Assembly (NCBI GenBank): GCA_020747065.1
Contig: JAGMVK010000006.1
Span: 1,426,001 to 1,490,000, forward strand
Direction: 5' to 3'
Origin: Cadophora sp. MPI-SDFR-AT-0126
Taxonomy: Eukaryota > Ascomycota > Leotiomycetes > Helotiales > Ploettnerulaceae
DNA: 64,000 bases
The position numbers and the translations under genes are program-made. The notes under the pieces were generated by a model. The model was not told where the DNA came from, did no database searches, and worked only from the letters and a program-made list of their open reading frames with translations. This document shows positions 48,220 to 60,326 of the stretch, one piece after another (positions within the stretch are counted from its first letter, which is position 1; every line of letters starts with the position of its first letter).

Positions 48220-48788
48220 GGCTATCGCCTACTCCAAACGGAGAGCCTGGGCTACGTTGATTTGAATGTAGCAAGTAAAAGTCGAGATTTTCTCATGATG
48301 AGATTTTCAGTTGGAAGTATTTACATTTCACGCGTCTCGGTACACGCGAATAGAGTCATGAAACGCTGCTGCATTGTGATTGGCGATAAATGAGACTAGT
48401 GAGGGGGTAGACAAAGCCAGGAAAATTCTTTATTACCCCAACTTTCCTTTCCATGCCTAAAATCACTTACACATTTTGGCAGTTGGTGAAACCCGTTTTA
48501 ACATAACATCATAGTATTGATCCCCTTCGCTCCGTTCTACCTGATCTTTGTTGATTAATTGTTCCTTCATCCGACTACACTCGAGTCAGTTTGGAGTCAC
48601 TGTGACTTGGGAATATCGGCTGGTGACGTACAAAGCCACAGCCACAGCCCCTCGATAAAGACGGCCGATAAATCCTGCCCCACTTCCCACAACTTCCTGC
48701 GGACACTTTACTTTGATTTGAATCTACAAAAGCGTCTCGAATTGTGAAGAACATCACTCATTCTCGAGAAACCTCCACACACTCCAAT
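48220..48788. promoter_or_regulatory. Divergent promoter region YRB30 / SUP35
   Basis: 569 bp between the two starts. The SUP35 side (48640-48780) is C/T- and A-rich, typical of a highly expressed fungal leader, with ATG context CCAATATG. The rest is unremarkable. Confidence 0.5.
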
Positions 48789-51055
48789 ATGTCGGACCTC
48801 AATTCATGGGAGGATGACCCTGCGGCCCAGGAGGATCTGTCTCGTCAAACACAGCAGATGAACCTGAACACTACCCCTCAACAACCACAGCAAGGGGGAG
48901 GAGCAGCCAGTTTCCGCCCAGGCGCAAACTCATTCCAACCAGGAGCACAATCTTTCCAGCCAGGACAGAACTTTCAGCAGTATGGGGGATATGATCAATC
49001 AGGTTATCAGAACCAAAACTACTACCAAGGCGGTCAGGGCGGACAGGGCTACGGCGGATATCCTCAGTATGGGCAACAGGGTGGCTACAACAACCAGTAT
49101 GTTCAAGGAGGCTACAATGCAGGTGGATATCAGCAGCCTGCATACAATACTGCATATAGTGAGATTGCCCCCCGATCTGCCACCTTATATAGTCGCTGAC
49201 TTGGTCATGTAGCACAACAATATCCAGGCTATTCTCAACAACCCCAAGCAGCTTCCTCTACGACACAACAGCCTCTCCGACAGACACCTACTATTGCGAA
49301 GCGACCAGCAGACGGGGCATCAAGCTCTTCGGATCTGAATAAACCAGTGACCACAAAGGCAGGTGCCCCGAAGGTTTTGAGCATTGGTGGGGATGCGCCA
49401 AAGCCCAAGGCTAAGGTTCTCTCGATTGGAACCCCTGTCGCAGCACCAGCAAAGAAGGAGGCCGCTGCAGCAACTCCAGCTGAAACCGGCGCCAAGGTCA
49501 CGGCAGCGAAAGCCATTGAGAAGACAGAGAAGGGCGGTGCTTCCGAGAGCGGCAAGACTTCACCGACACCTTCATCTGGACGCTCAAGTCCTACACGGGC
49601 TGCAGCCAAATCAGCTGTTCGCGAGGTTGATGCTGTGGAGAAGGAACAAGCTGCAGATGTGGATGATGAGACTCTTAACGAGATCTACGGCAAGGAGCAC
49701 GTCAATATCATCTTTATTGGGCACGTCGATGCCGGCAAATCAACCCTCGGTGGAGCTATCCTCATTCAGAGCGGAATGGTTGATGAGCGGACTATCGAGA
49801 AATATAAGAAGGAGGCTAAGGACATGGGCCGTGAGACTTGGTGGATATCTTGGGCACTGGATCTTACCAAGGAGGAAAGATCAAAGGGAAAGACAGTTGA
49901 GGTCGGACGTGCGTATTTCGAAACCGAGAAACGCCGCTACAGTATTCTGGATGCGCCCGGTCATAAGACATATGTTCCAAGTATGATTGGAGGTGCTTCG
50001 CAAGCTGATGTTGGAATTTTGGTCATTAGCGCTCGGAAAGGAGAGTATGAAACCGGATTCGAGAAGGGTGGCCAAACTCGGGAGCACGCAATGTTGGCAA
50101 AGACACAAGGTGTCAATAAGTTGGTGGTCGTCATCAATAAGATGGACGACCCTACTGTCGAGTGGTCTGAGAAGCGATTCCTCGAGTGCACAACGAAGTT
50201 GGGAGCATTCTTGAAGGGAACCGGGTTCAACCTCAAGACTGATGTCTTCTTCATGCCCATTGCAGCTCAATCATTCATTGGCCTCAAAGACCGCATTCCC
50301 GACGGAATCTGCCCATGGTACAAAGGTCCATCTCTGCTCGAGTACCTCGACAACATGACATCATTGGAACGCAAAGTCAAAGCACCATTCATGATGCCTA
50401 TAAATGGAAAATATAGAGATATGGGCACTTTGGTCGAGGGAAAGATTGAGGCTGGTGTGATCAAGAAGAACATGTCATTGATTATGATGCCCAATCGCGA
50501 AAAGGTCGAAGTTGCTGCATTGTATGGAGAGACCGAGGAGGAAATGACCATCGCTCAGAGCGGAGACCAAATTCGGGTACGATTGCGAGGAATCGAAGAA
50601 GAAGACATCATGCCTGGGTTCGTTCTGTGCTCGCCGAAGCGTCCAGTGCACTGCGTGAAGGCTTTCGAAGCCCAGATTCGCGTTCTCGAACTAAAGAGTA
50701 TCCTCAGTGCTGGTTTCAACTGCGTCCTCCACGTCCACTCGGCCATCGAAGAAGTCACATTCGCTGCATTGCTTCACTCTCTCCAGAAGGGTACGAACCG
50801 CCGAAGCAAGAAACCACCGACACACGCAAAGAAAGGCGACAGCATTATCGCGAGGCTAGAGGTCATTGGTGGAGCCGGGTCTGTCTGTGTTGAGCGTTTT
50901 GAGGACTATGCTCAATTGGGACGTTTCACTCTCCGTGATCAGGTAAGCACTTCCGATCCTTTCCTGAGAAATAGACTAATATGATGTAGGGTCAAACTAT
51001 TGCTATTGGCAAGATCACTCGGTTGATCACAGAAGATGAGAGCGTGGCAGCTTAA
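48789..51055 (+). CDS. SUP35: Translation termination factor eRF3 (Sup35)
   Basis: GTPase that acts with eRF1 in stop-codon recognition and peptide release. Three exons (48789-49158, 49213-50942, 50990-51055) encode 721 residues. Residues ~45-125 form a prion-like N domain rich in Q, N, G and Y (YGGYDQSGYQNQNYYQGG), with SFQPGA repeats before it. A charged Ala/Lys/Pro-rich M domain extends to about 278. The elongation-factor-type GTPase follows: G1 GHVDAGKST, G3 DAPGHKTY, G4 NKMD; then two beta-barrel domains with LHSLQKGTNRRSKKPPTHAK and the end RLITEDESVAA. The first intron (49159-49212) lies exactly at the end of the prion-like domain and contains in-frame stops, so an unspliced transcript would encode the N domain alone. 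The assignment is certain. Confidence 0.97.
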
Positions 51056-52175
51056 TTGGATAGCATAGGATCAATGAATAACGACACTGAGACTGTGCCA
51101 GTCTAACGCGCTAAACACGAACCATATACATTTACTTGGAGGACTTCATGTAGACTTGTATGCTGTGTGCATAGGTCGGCTCGCTTAGCGCCAGGTGTGA
51201 GAGCAATAGACTCCTCGAATAAAAGCTGACGATTGGGTTTCCCGGCTACTTTTACTGACCAGTTGAAGTGTTATTAGCCTTTACTTGACAGAACCACGAA
51301 TATAAACAAGTCCAGCCAACCCTACCAGTAGCCGAGGTGGCTAGAATTCGCCTCCCTTACATGATCCAAGTGGGCCAGCTCTGATGCCATTGAATTCCTA
51401 CTTTCTCGCCGCTATGGTCCCTTCGAGCTTCTTCTAAGAAGCAATATTATCACTCTTTGCCAAGTTGATAAGCGCCGAAGTGGATGAGGGTTGTACGATG
51501 CTCGTCGATTTCAAGAAGCCAAAAGTGGGATGTCCAAAGCTGCTGATGGGGATGCGACTCTGCACTTTTCACTGTCAAGTGGCGTAATAGTCTCAAAACT
51601 TTCACATTGAATTAGGTTGACAGTTTTCCATGGCCTTCAAATCTACACTCAAAGCTGAGCCTTTGCCAGGTTTGGATGTCCGAAGAGAGTCACATACGAT
51701 ACTGGGAGTAGGGTTTCGTGAATTCAGGACCCGCCAGATGCAACTCGGAATACAAAATACCCAGCTGTCGCTTGTTTAGCACGAATTGCTATCTTTTGGA
51801 GGTTATTGATACTACTAAGTCATGGCGCGATACATTCCCTGCGCTACCTATTCCTCACATTTCTCTCTTGGCGTGCAAGCATTCATGGTACAGACCTTCT
51901 GTTCCTGATAAGGTTCCTGCTCCAAATTTCTTGGTACTGCAGACCCTCGTCGAATACATCCCTGTGTTTTGTCCACCTTCTCCTCATGGCATATTATCCG
52001 GATTTCTGCATTCTCATAGTTACGATACGCGGACACGATGATCAAGTCGGGCCTTCCCATCAAGGATCGCGATAATCTCAAGTGCTCTTGGTTGGCAAGT
52101 ATTTAAGTATAAATATGGACGTATCTTCTGGGCCTTGTTTTGGTATTCCCAAGCCTCGACAGCAAACTTGACAAA
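51056..52175. other. Intergenic, 1.1 kb
   Basis: SUP35 3' flank and subtilase promoter. The open frames at 51718-52081 overlap on both strands and show no signature. Nothing else seen. Confidence 0.45.
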
Positions 52176-55100
52176 ATGCGAGTGTCTCGGAACGTTTTAG
52201 CACTTGTGCTGCCCCTGACAGCAAGTGCTCGAGGACTCAATCGTCGTCAGAATGCCGAGTTTACTTCGAACAGCACGGGCCCGATTCCTGGAGGATTTAT
52301 CATCGAATACATAGCTGTAAGTATCACATGTCTATAAAAGGATTGAAAGCAAACTCATTCATAGGGCAAAACCTTCGCTCGTGACGGCATTGCCGCCAAC
52401 GAAGAGATCGATGTCCTGAGGACATTTGATAGTGTGGTGTTCAATGGTGCTAGTATTCAAACAGATACATATACCCTGGACACCCTTTTGGAGCTCCCAG
52501 AAGTTGCCAATGTCTGGCCAAATCATTTCGTCCAGCTTGATCCAACTGCTCCGCAAGGCTTTAGTGACGATGCTTCTGCACGAGAGTATTCCTCACACAA
52601 TACGACTGGGGTGAATAAACTCCATGAGATGGGTATCTTTGGTGAAGGCGTGATTGTTGGTGTTGTCGATACCGGGACTTGGTACGATCACCCAGCACTT
52701 GGTGGGGGGTTTGGCCCCGGATTCAAAGTCGCGAAAGGACATGATTTCGTCGGTAATGAATGTGAGGATATTTTCTTGAGAGTTGACTTGTGGTCTGACC
52801 GGGATAGATTGGCCGGATATTGGTGAGAAGACACCAGACGATGATCCACGAGATCAACAAGGTCACGGTACGCATGTTGCTGGTATCATTGCTGGAACGA
52901 GTGAAACCTGGAGTGGTGTTGCTCCTTCTGCAACTCTTTACTCTTATAAAGTGTTCAGTTTGAGTGTAAGTCTTGACATGGGAAAGTCGAGCTTCTACTG
53001 ACTACTCTCAGGGTACCACTGATTCAGCCACGCTGATTGATGCATTTCTCACTGCTTATAACGACGGTGTAAGTGTTCTCCATTCTCCGCTGTGATGTTT
53101 GAAGTGGCTAATATGGGCAGGTGGACATCATAACTTCTAGCATAGGCGGAACCAACGGATGGTCCACAAATGCATGGGCTGAAGTTGCTTCACGTCTCGT
53201 TGATGAAGGAGTTGTTGTCACAATCTCGGCTGGCAATTCAGGAGCCGCGGGGCCATTTTTCGGAAGTTCTGGTAAGTGCTATGAGAAGCATCGCCTCCAC
53301 AATCAGATACGAAATACTGAATTATGTAGGTTCCTCTGGAAAGAATGTGGTCGCCGTTGCTTCAGTGGACAGCGAGAATATTGCCGCCTCTCCATTCAAC
53401 GCAACCTTCCTCTTGGATGGGGCTTCAAACACGACTATCGCTGGATATTTACCTTCTACATTCTATTTCCCAAGCACCATCGTGGACTGGCCAATTGTTC
53501 CAATGAATCTCGACACTTCGACGGCCGCTGATGCATGTAGTCCATACCCAGCCGGGACTCCAAGTCTTCAAGGAAAGATCCCACTTGTCCGTCGAGGCAC
53601 ATGCACATTCGCTACCAAACAGGCAAACCTGCACGCACTTGGTGCGGATTATATCCTCATATACAATAGCGCGGCAACCCTCGTTACACCTAGCACCGAC
53701 AACTACGACAGTCTGATTGGTATGATAACGGCAGAGGCAGGTGCAGCTATCGTCGCAACTGTTAAGGCGGGTGGGAATGTAACCGCGGATTTTTCGCTAA
53801 ATCCTGAGATGGTGGTCGGACTCGCAAATGCTGCTGGTGGGCGACCAAGTATTTTCACATCATGGGGAGGACTCTACGATTTGCAGATGAAGCCCGACGT
53901 TGCTGCTCCTGGGGGAGGTATATTCTCTACTTACTTGGACAATACTTTCGCCTTGTTGAGTGGAACTTCAATGGCTTGCCCTTACGTGGCCGGCGTTGCA
54001 GCCCTGTACATCGGTGCCCATGGAGGAAGAAAAGTTCACGGCAAGGGCTTCGCAAACTCCCTTGCCAAACGACTCATTGCCAGTGGCACTTCGCTCCCTT
54101 GGTCCGATGGGACAGCCACAAACTATGGATACACTGCTTCGGTTGCGCAAGTTGGGAATGGAATGATCAACGCGTTCAAAGTCGTCAATTACACGATGGC
54201 TCTGGAATTCGAGAAAATCGCACTCAACGATACGGCTCGATTCAGTCGCTACCACAATGTGGTGGTCACTAACACAGGAGCGAAGCCTGTCACTTATACA
54301 CTTTCTGGTGAAGCTGCCGCTGGTGTGGAAGTACTTGGCTTTTACCCTCTTTTGACCTCCAACGACGACGCAAGACTTAAGAGTTTCACTGAGCTAACCC
54401 CAAAGAACATGGCGGTGGATATATCGTTTCCTAGATCCTTCACTTTGCAGCCAGGGGAGAGCAAGACTGTCAGGTGGGTAGCAATGGTCCAAGAACTTTT
54501 CAACACTTCGAAAAAGGAGAGACTAATCCTCAACTGCAGTGTTAATTTCCAGAACCCAGATCCAAAAGGCTGGAACGCAGCCACATTACCCATTTATAGC
54601 GGCAAAGTCATCATTTCAGGAAGCAACGGAGAGCAGCTATCCGTTCCATATCTAGGTAGGTTTTAGATGTTGATGGAAAACAATTGCGAGAGTTGACAGA
54701 ACGTAGGTCTGGCAGCAGATCTCAAGAAGGAGATGACTCCAATGTACCGCACAACATATCCATTTTCGAGATCGAACATAGCATTCATAGACATCAAGCA
54801 GAAAGCTTCGTAAGCTATCCGACATCTTTGAATCAGCTGACAATAATACCCCGCTAATGCACTTCAGATATACCTTCGATCTCAGCAATACCGCCCAAGA
54901 CTTCCCCAAGATCTACAGCAAACTAAAGTGGGGCACCAGACAAGTCCGCTGGGACATCTTCGACAAAACCTGGACAGAACGCGACTGGGTATACCCACCC
55001 GTCGTCGGACAAAACGGCTACATCGGCCCGGCTACCTGTTGGGTAGGTGCCGGTCAAGTCAGTTGGTTTGACCTACGCTACTACGATCCCGATGACACAT

Positions 55101-55315
55101 ACACGTATCCTGTCACGGATGTCTACAGAAACGCGCAGACTACGTCTTCGTTTCATGAGTATTGGTGGTTTGGGAAGCTGGGGAATGGGAGCCAGATCGA
55201 GGTTGGGAATTATACGATGAGGTTTGCGACGTTGAAACCATTTGGGGATCCAGAGAGGGCGGATAATTGGAGTGTATTTAAGACGCCGGAGATTGCGGTG
55301 TTGGGGAAGTATTGA
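52176..55315 (+). CDS. Secreted subtilisin-like serine protease with PA domain
   Basis: A secreted endopeptidase of family S8. Eight exons join: 52176-52316, 52365-52761, 52808-52965, 53012-53068, 53121-53271, 53330-54655, 54707-54809 and 54868-55315, giving about 926 residues. A signal peptide (MRVSRNVLALVLPLTASA) precedes a basic NRRQ site and an inhibitor-like propeptide to about 130. Catalytic Asp is in GVVDTGTW (~149), His in GHGTHVAGI (~199) and Ser in GTSMACPYVAG (~513); SAGNSG carries the oxyanion Asn. A protease-associated domain is inserted between His and Ser (GKIPLVRRGTCTFATKQA). A fibronectin-III-like C-terminal part follows, as in bacterial minor protease Vpr and its fungal relatives. 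Many N-glycosylation sequons. No cluster partners; probably nutrient acquisition. Confidence 0.93.
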
Positions 55316-55533
55316 GGAGTGAGTAGGGGCCATTGAGAGACGATTTAGTTAGGAGGAGTGAACGGGCCAGATGTTCATTTTTTCCAGAATTTTTGTTGTT
55401 TTCGTTGGACTTCACGGAAGCGATATTTACTCGAGAATAGCTTCTCGCCAAGATAAGCGACAGTGCATGGAAGGTACGCTGAAACTTGCGGTTCAGGATT
55501 TAGACACCAGATTGTTTCACCATACAACACTGC

Positions 55534-57353
55534 TTAAGCTCCAAATACAAGAGCTTCCATAGGATCGACCTCATCCTCCATCTCGGCATCCTCATCCTCA
55601 TCCTCATCCTCTCCCAAATTCATTTTCTGACCCAACAGATTCCCAAAGAACAAATCAATAGCCTCTGGTCTCCACGAAGTGCGATCCTCAGGCGCCATGA
55701 AATTCTGCAACTTCTCATGCACGGTGAATCGCATCTTCCTTCCCTTGCTGGCCTTAGTATCGACATTCTTTCTCGTCTTGACTTCCTTTACAGCAGTCCA
55801 CTGCAACGCCTTCCCGGCTGCGGGGCCCGCCAATGATTCAACACGTCTTTGATCGACAAGTTCTTTCAATAGCATCTGATAAAAATTGCCGTCGTCGTAG
55901 ATATTTGGATCCTCGGTGAGCTTTGCATCTCTTTGGACTGGGGCACAAGCTCGTGGGATTCTGGTCTTTTGGATGAGATGCTCCGAGCTGGCGAGTTGGT
56001 CTTGAAGAAGTGAGGTGATGGATTGTTGAGGTGCGGATGGATTTAGTTTTCTTGTGATGGGTAGGGAGGTCGTGCCTCTGACCTTGGAAGACCATTTCTC
56101 GAGTGTGCTTTGTCTCGTATCGATCACCGCCACTTCTGAGCTCTGCATTCTGTCCCAGATGTCGGCTGAAGACGTGGATAGTTCAATGTCACGCTTTCGC
56201 TTTTGTCCTGTTTTGGCGCCACCTGCCTTAGACAGTTGGTTTCGTAGGCCGTCGAGGGTATTCCATAGTTTGATAGCTGCCTCCTCGGCCGCTTCATACG
56301 GTTGATTTGCAAAGTCTTCCGATTCCTTTTGCTCGACTGTCGACATGGTATTTGTGGCAATGAGAGCCTTTTGTAGAACCATACGGACACTCAGAAGGGA
56401 ATCGAAGGCTTTCCTTTGCTCCTTCACTGCATTTCCCTTAGCTGCGTCTGCCTTGGCTGCTTGGGTAATTGACGCTACAACACTCTGTTGCTCTTCGCCC
56501 ATGATTTTGCGGAGTTCAGCACGTCGTTCGTCCTCGTCCTCATCTTCGTCATCTTCATTTTCTTCATCCTCGTCGGATTCAGATTCCTCGTCATTCTCCG
56601 CATCATCCCTGGGATCTTGCTCATTACTCGGATCATCGTCGTCACTCGACTCTGCTGCATGTTGCTCGGACACATCCAGTATGTCTTCATCGGTCTCTGG
56701 CTCGTCCGAGTACTTTCCATTTGGTCCAACACCATCATCGTCGTCCTCACTCTCAGACATAAAGTCCGATGCTGTCAATCTTTTCTTATTTCCAGGCGCT
56801 TCCCTCGGCTTCCCGCTCCCTCGGAATGTAAAGTCTTTGAACTTTTCCTCATCGCTTTCTCCAAACGCGGCATCGCTATCGATATCCTCCTCTTCATCAA
56901 CGTCCAATTCCAAATCAGAGTCTTCCGGATCTGCGAATCGAATCTCCCCATTCTTCTCTTTTTCCGGATCAGATTCAGAAACCTCCTCTTCATTCTCAAA
57001 ATTGTCGTCGAATAAAGCTTCTCTGCTGATTCGTGATCCTGCGTATTCAGGACCGAGGGCGACTTCCTCTGGTTTTCGCAATTTACTCTTGCTATGATCG
57101 AATCAGCATAAAGCCATAATATATTTACCAATGCAATTACCCGACTTTCACATAGTGTTCAGTGCCTGCCAAATCATCTTCGCTCTCCTCTGATCCACTG
57201 TCGTCGGTGCTCTGGACTTCGACATCTTCCTCTGGATCAAAATCTACGACGTATCAGATATTGCCTGAAAAGATTGATAGGGTGCAAAATACCCTTTGCT
57301 ACGGGAGCATCCAATTCAGCAATTTGCTGCGCAAGGGTCTTTGCTTTGCCCAT
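55534..57353 (-). CDS. BFR2: BFR2 / AATF ribosome-biogenesis factor
   Basis: Nucleolar protein of the AATF/Che-1/Bfr2 family, needed for 18S rRNA maturation. Three exons (57353-57293, 57243-57141, 57091-55534) encode about 573 residues. It starts MGKAKTLAQQIAELDAPVAK and continues DFDPEEDV, then HYVKVGKSKLR, which is the family's N-terminal signature. A very acidic central stretch (residues ~70-210) is mostly Asp, Glu and Ser. The AATF domain contains RKAFDSLLSVRMVLQKAL and LRNQLSK. The C-terminal domain includes NIYDDGNFYQMLLKELVDQR and KLQNFMAPEDRTSW, then DLFFGNLLG. It shares a 139-bp divergent promoter with IND1. A 250-residue serine-rich frame on the opposite strand is only the mirror of the acidic codons. 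Confidence 0.95.
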
Positions 57354-57492
57354 TCTGTAAAGTGACAAGATTTTGTTGTCTTTCAAAAGATCAGCCAGAA
57401 ATTATTTCGTTTCCCCACGAAATTTGGCACGCTAGCGGCCGCGTGCATCATCAAGAGCATCAGAGCAGAGCTTCAAGAGTTGACAATTAAAG
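57354..57492. promoter_or_regulatory. Compact divergent promoter BFR2 / IND1
   Basis: Only 139 bp separate the two start codons, so the genes share control elements and their leaders must be very short or overlap. A NotI-like GCGGCCGC palindrome lies near 57434. No TATA box seen. Confidence 0.6.
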
Positions 57493-58576
57493 ATGAAGCC
57501 GCGGTTATTCTCGACATTTCGTTGTTTACAACATGAAAACCCTTTGGTAAGCTTTAAATTGCTGACCCTTTCCGGAGACGCTTTGCTAATTGCATGTCCT
57601 AGGGTTTGCCGCGGACAGGCACCATTCCCCGCATGCAACGCGGTTTGCCCGAACGACGAAGCATCAAAGATGTCAAGAAAGTAATTGCGGTATCGTCTGC
57701 GAAAGGAGGCGTTGGAAAGTCCACAATTGCAGGTCCGATATCCTGTCCGTTGCCAATGGTATAAGCTAAGAAGTAGCAGTCAACCTTGCTCTCGCATTCG
57801 CAAGACACGGCCTTCGAAGTGGAGTCCTCGACACCGATATCTTCGGACCTTCCATACCAACTCTTCTGAACCTCTCCGGTGAACCTCGACTATCTGAAAG
57901 TTGGTGAAAACTCTTGCTTAAAAATAGAAAATGTCTGATGGCTGGCAGACAATCAACTCATTCCGCTGTCGAATTATGGCGTCAAGTCTATGTCTATGGG
58001 ATACTTGGTTGGCGATGCAGCGCCTGTGGTGTGGAGGGGGCTCATGGTCATGAAAGCTTTACAACAACTACTCCACGAAGTTGATTGGGGAGGATTGGAT
58101 GTCCTGGTACTGGATTTGCCACCTGGGACCGGGGATACACAATTGACTATCACTCAGCAGATTGTTCTTGACGGTGAGCTCTTTTCAATTTACCGCAAGA
58201 AGTTGAGCTTACACGTCTAGGTGCAATTATCGTCTCTACGCCCCAAGACATTGCTCTTAAGGATGCTGTGAAAGGCATCAATATGTTCAAAACAGTCAAG
58301 ACCCCAATCTTAGGTATGATCCAAAACATGTCACTGTTCACATGCCCCCATTGTCACAATAGTACTCATATTTTTGGATCGCATTCGGGGGTAACGCATG
58401 CTTGCGAAAAACACGGGATCGATTTTCTGGGTGATATACCATTACACGCGAGCATCTGTGATGATGCTGATAGGGGCAAGCCAACCGTTGTTGCAGAGCC
58501 TGAAAGTGACAGAGCCAAAACATTTATGGAAGTTGCTGAGACAGTCGGAGCTAAAATACGCCTGTTCGACAGGTAG
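57493..58576 (+). CDS. IND1: Mitochondrial Fe-S P-loop NTPase IND1 (NUBPL)
   Basis: Delivers iron-sulfur clusters to respiratory complex I. Five exons (57493-57546, 57603-57732, 57780-57899, 57949-58173, 58221-58576) give 294 residues, normal for the family. The short first exon, [18 protein letters not shown], is a basic amphipathic mitochondrial presequence; [19 protein letters not shown] follows. The deviant Walker A motif is [11 protein letters not shown], with [16 protein letters not shown], and [13 protein letters not shown] (switch II). The essential CxxC that binds the bridging cluster is present as FTCPHCHN, and the end is AKIRLFDR. This places it with IND1 rather than the cytosolic NBP35/CFD1. 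Head to head with BFR2. Confidence 0.95.
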
Positions 58577-59051
58577 TTGGCACGAATGCGGCTTGGTGGA
58601 TACTTCCATAGCTCAAGAGTTACCCCTTTCGGCCTTAATTGAAGAGGGAATATCAGAGGCGTACTCCCTTGATTGATAGACTGACAATGGGGCTATCCAT
58701 TGCCAGGGACAGGAGCTTTATTGGTTCGCCGGGGACCCATGTATTGGAGAGGCCATCGTCAGTCCGTTGAATGGGAGGACTAGGCGCAACCACCCCTTAC
58801 TCTTGGAAGCACTTTCGGTTCCTATCGAGACATCAAAATTTAGCCTGGTCTCTCAACACACAATCAAGATAGGTTGTATGAGTACGTTCATTCATTCTTT
58901 ATGCCTGCACCCCTGATACTGTAAATGAATGAACAGCCATGTTAGCCTCCATCACCAAAGCGAAAACTTTATGGAATTGGGACCATGACTCCATGCCACA
59001 ACGCCAGATACTTGCAAAACCATTATGTCTGTCTCCAAACTCCATCCGCAA
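58577..59051. other. Convergent 3' flanks of IND1 and SPF30
   Basis: 475 bp between two converging stops. It holds both 3' untranslated regions. The frame of IND1 does not continue, and no other feature was recognised. Confidence 0.5.
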
Positions 59052-60026
59052 CTAAAACTCCTCGTCTCCGTTGGTTTGATAGATATGACGACTGCGGGTT
59101 GGGTCTTTTCGCATACTCTGGCCGGAGCCTGTAAAACCAACTTTGAAAGATTAGCAACTGCTGTGATTCAAGACTCAACTGACCTACCTCTGCCGTTGAC
59201 GCCGTCTGGCGTGCGAAACATACTATCCTTCTTCGTAGCCTTCCCGAATTTGCCCTTGGCCGCAAAGTCCTGCCACTTTGATTTGCCAGCTTCCAATTCT
59301 TTGTTTGCCTTGATCTTCTTGGGAACTTTTGCAGGTCGGACAGGACCATCACTAACCTTACTTGGCTCGCGTTTGGTCTGATGTGCAAGCTCTGGATTGA
59401 TATCTGCAGCAGCCGAGATGACGTTCGTGTTGACCGGGGGAGATGGTAATGGAGCAACGACTGGTGTGCCATCAGCTTTCCGCTTGTTTGGATTGACCAT
59501 AGGTTTGATATCCTTCGCTCTCAAAGTTTCTGTGGAGTCATAACTCTTGAACTTGACAATGTACACCTGATTGGTAGAAGAACCTGTGATGGAAGTGATC
59601 CGTGCTGGATAGAATCCTTTATCGCCCGAGTGCCATTTTGCCATCACCATATCGTTCACTTTGAAAGTCGTAGGAGTATCAGCTTCCTCGGTTGGGGTAG
59701 GGGCGCTTGACTTCTTGAAGGCGGGGTGGTTTTCTCGGGACCATTTCTCCTTGACTGGCGGATCTTGTGTCTTCTTCGATACTGCTACTGGGGCTGAAGG
59801 GGGCTTTAGCTCTGCGATCGTTGCTTCGGTGAGGGAGATGACTTGTTCGAGTTCAGTCTTTAATTCCTGAAGCTCCGCGCTGTCCGGATCAGCTTGCAAG
59901 CCCAGCTGGACTGTCTCCAGCTATTTTGATGTTAGAACTTGAATTGAAGGGCTTAGCAAATGGACTACGAACCTGTAATCGGTACTCTCTGATCTCATTT
60001 TCAAATGCGGCTATCTCGTTACTCAT
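59052..60026 (-). CDS. spf30: Splicing factor SPF30 (SMN-related, Tudor domain)
   Basis: Spliceosome assembly factor related to SMN, binding symmetrically dimethylated arginine of Sm proteins through a Tudor domain. Three exons (60026-59973, 59920-59188, 59140-59052) give 291 residues. The N-terminal helical part, MSNEIAAFENEIREYRLQ, runs on to LGLQADPDSAELQELKTELE and is followed by VISLTEATI, as in human SMNDC1. The Tudor domain lies at about 105-165 (NDMVMAKWHSGDKGFYPARI, then FKSYDSTETLRAKDIKPM). The C-terminus has KSKWQDFAAKGKFGKATKKD, SMFRTPDGVNGRVGFTGSGQ and a basic end, the family's conserved tail. Its start is 300 bp from that of another splicing factor on the other strand. Confidence 0.93.
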
Positions 60027-60326
60027 GATGGTGTCGTGAGGATGTCGCGTCAGTCCTGGATTGTTCTGGGATGATTAGAGACTTGCGGATACAAGAACGA
60101 AGCGGCCCTTTGTGATCGCAAGTAATGAAGAATCTCGAGTTGGACGGGTCGATAAGACTGATGCGGTTGAATGAAGTCTACAAGTCCATTCGAAAGCGAT
60201 GTTATCTAAGCATTACTAGCGCGGAATTTGATAAGCTACTTGACGAGGCTACGATTCGCCGTTCACTTCTCGTGTCAGAGCAACGACAACATAATAACAG
60301 CATCATTCTTTCAACCAGCCGTCACC
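60027..60326. promoter_or_regulatory. Divergent promoter SPF30 / SAF4, with overlapping upstream ORF
   Basis: 300 bp shared by two splicing-factor genes. On the plus strand an ATG at 60125 opens a 79-codon frame that runs past the SAF4 start (60327) in a different frame and stops at 60364. If included in the SAF4 leader, it would compete with SAF4 translation. The SAF4 start itself has a strong CACCATG context. Confidence 0.5.

Noticed and set aside
56345..57097. 250-codon serine-rich open frame on the plus strand opposite BFR2
   Set aside because: It is the reverse of Asp/Glu/Ser codons in BFR2's acidic stretch; no start context, no family signature.
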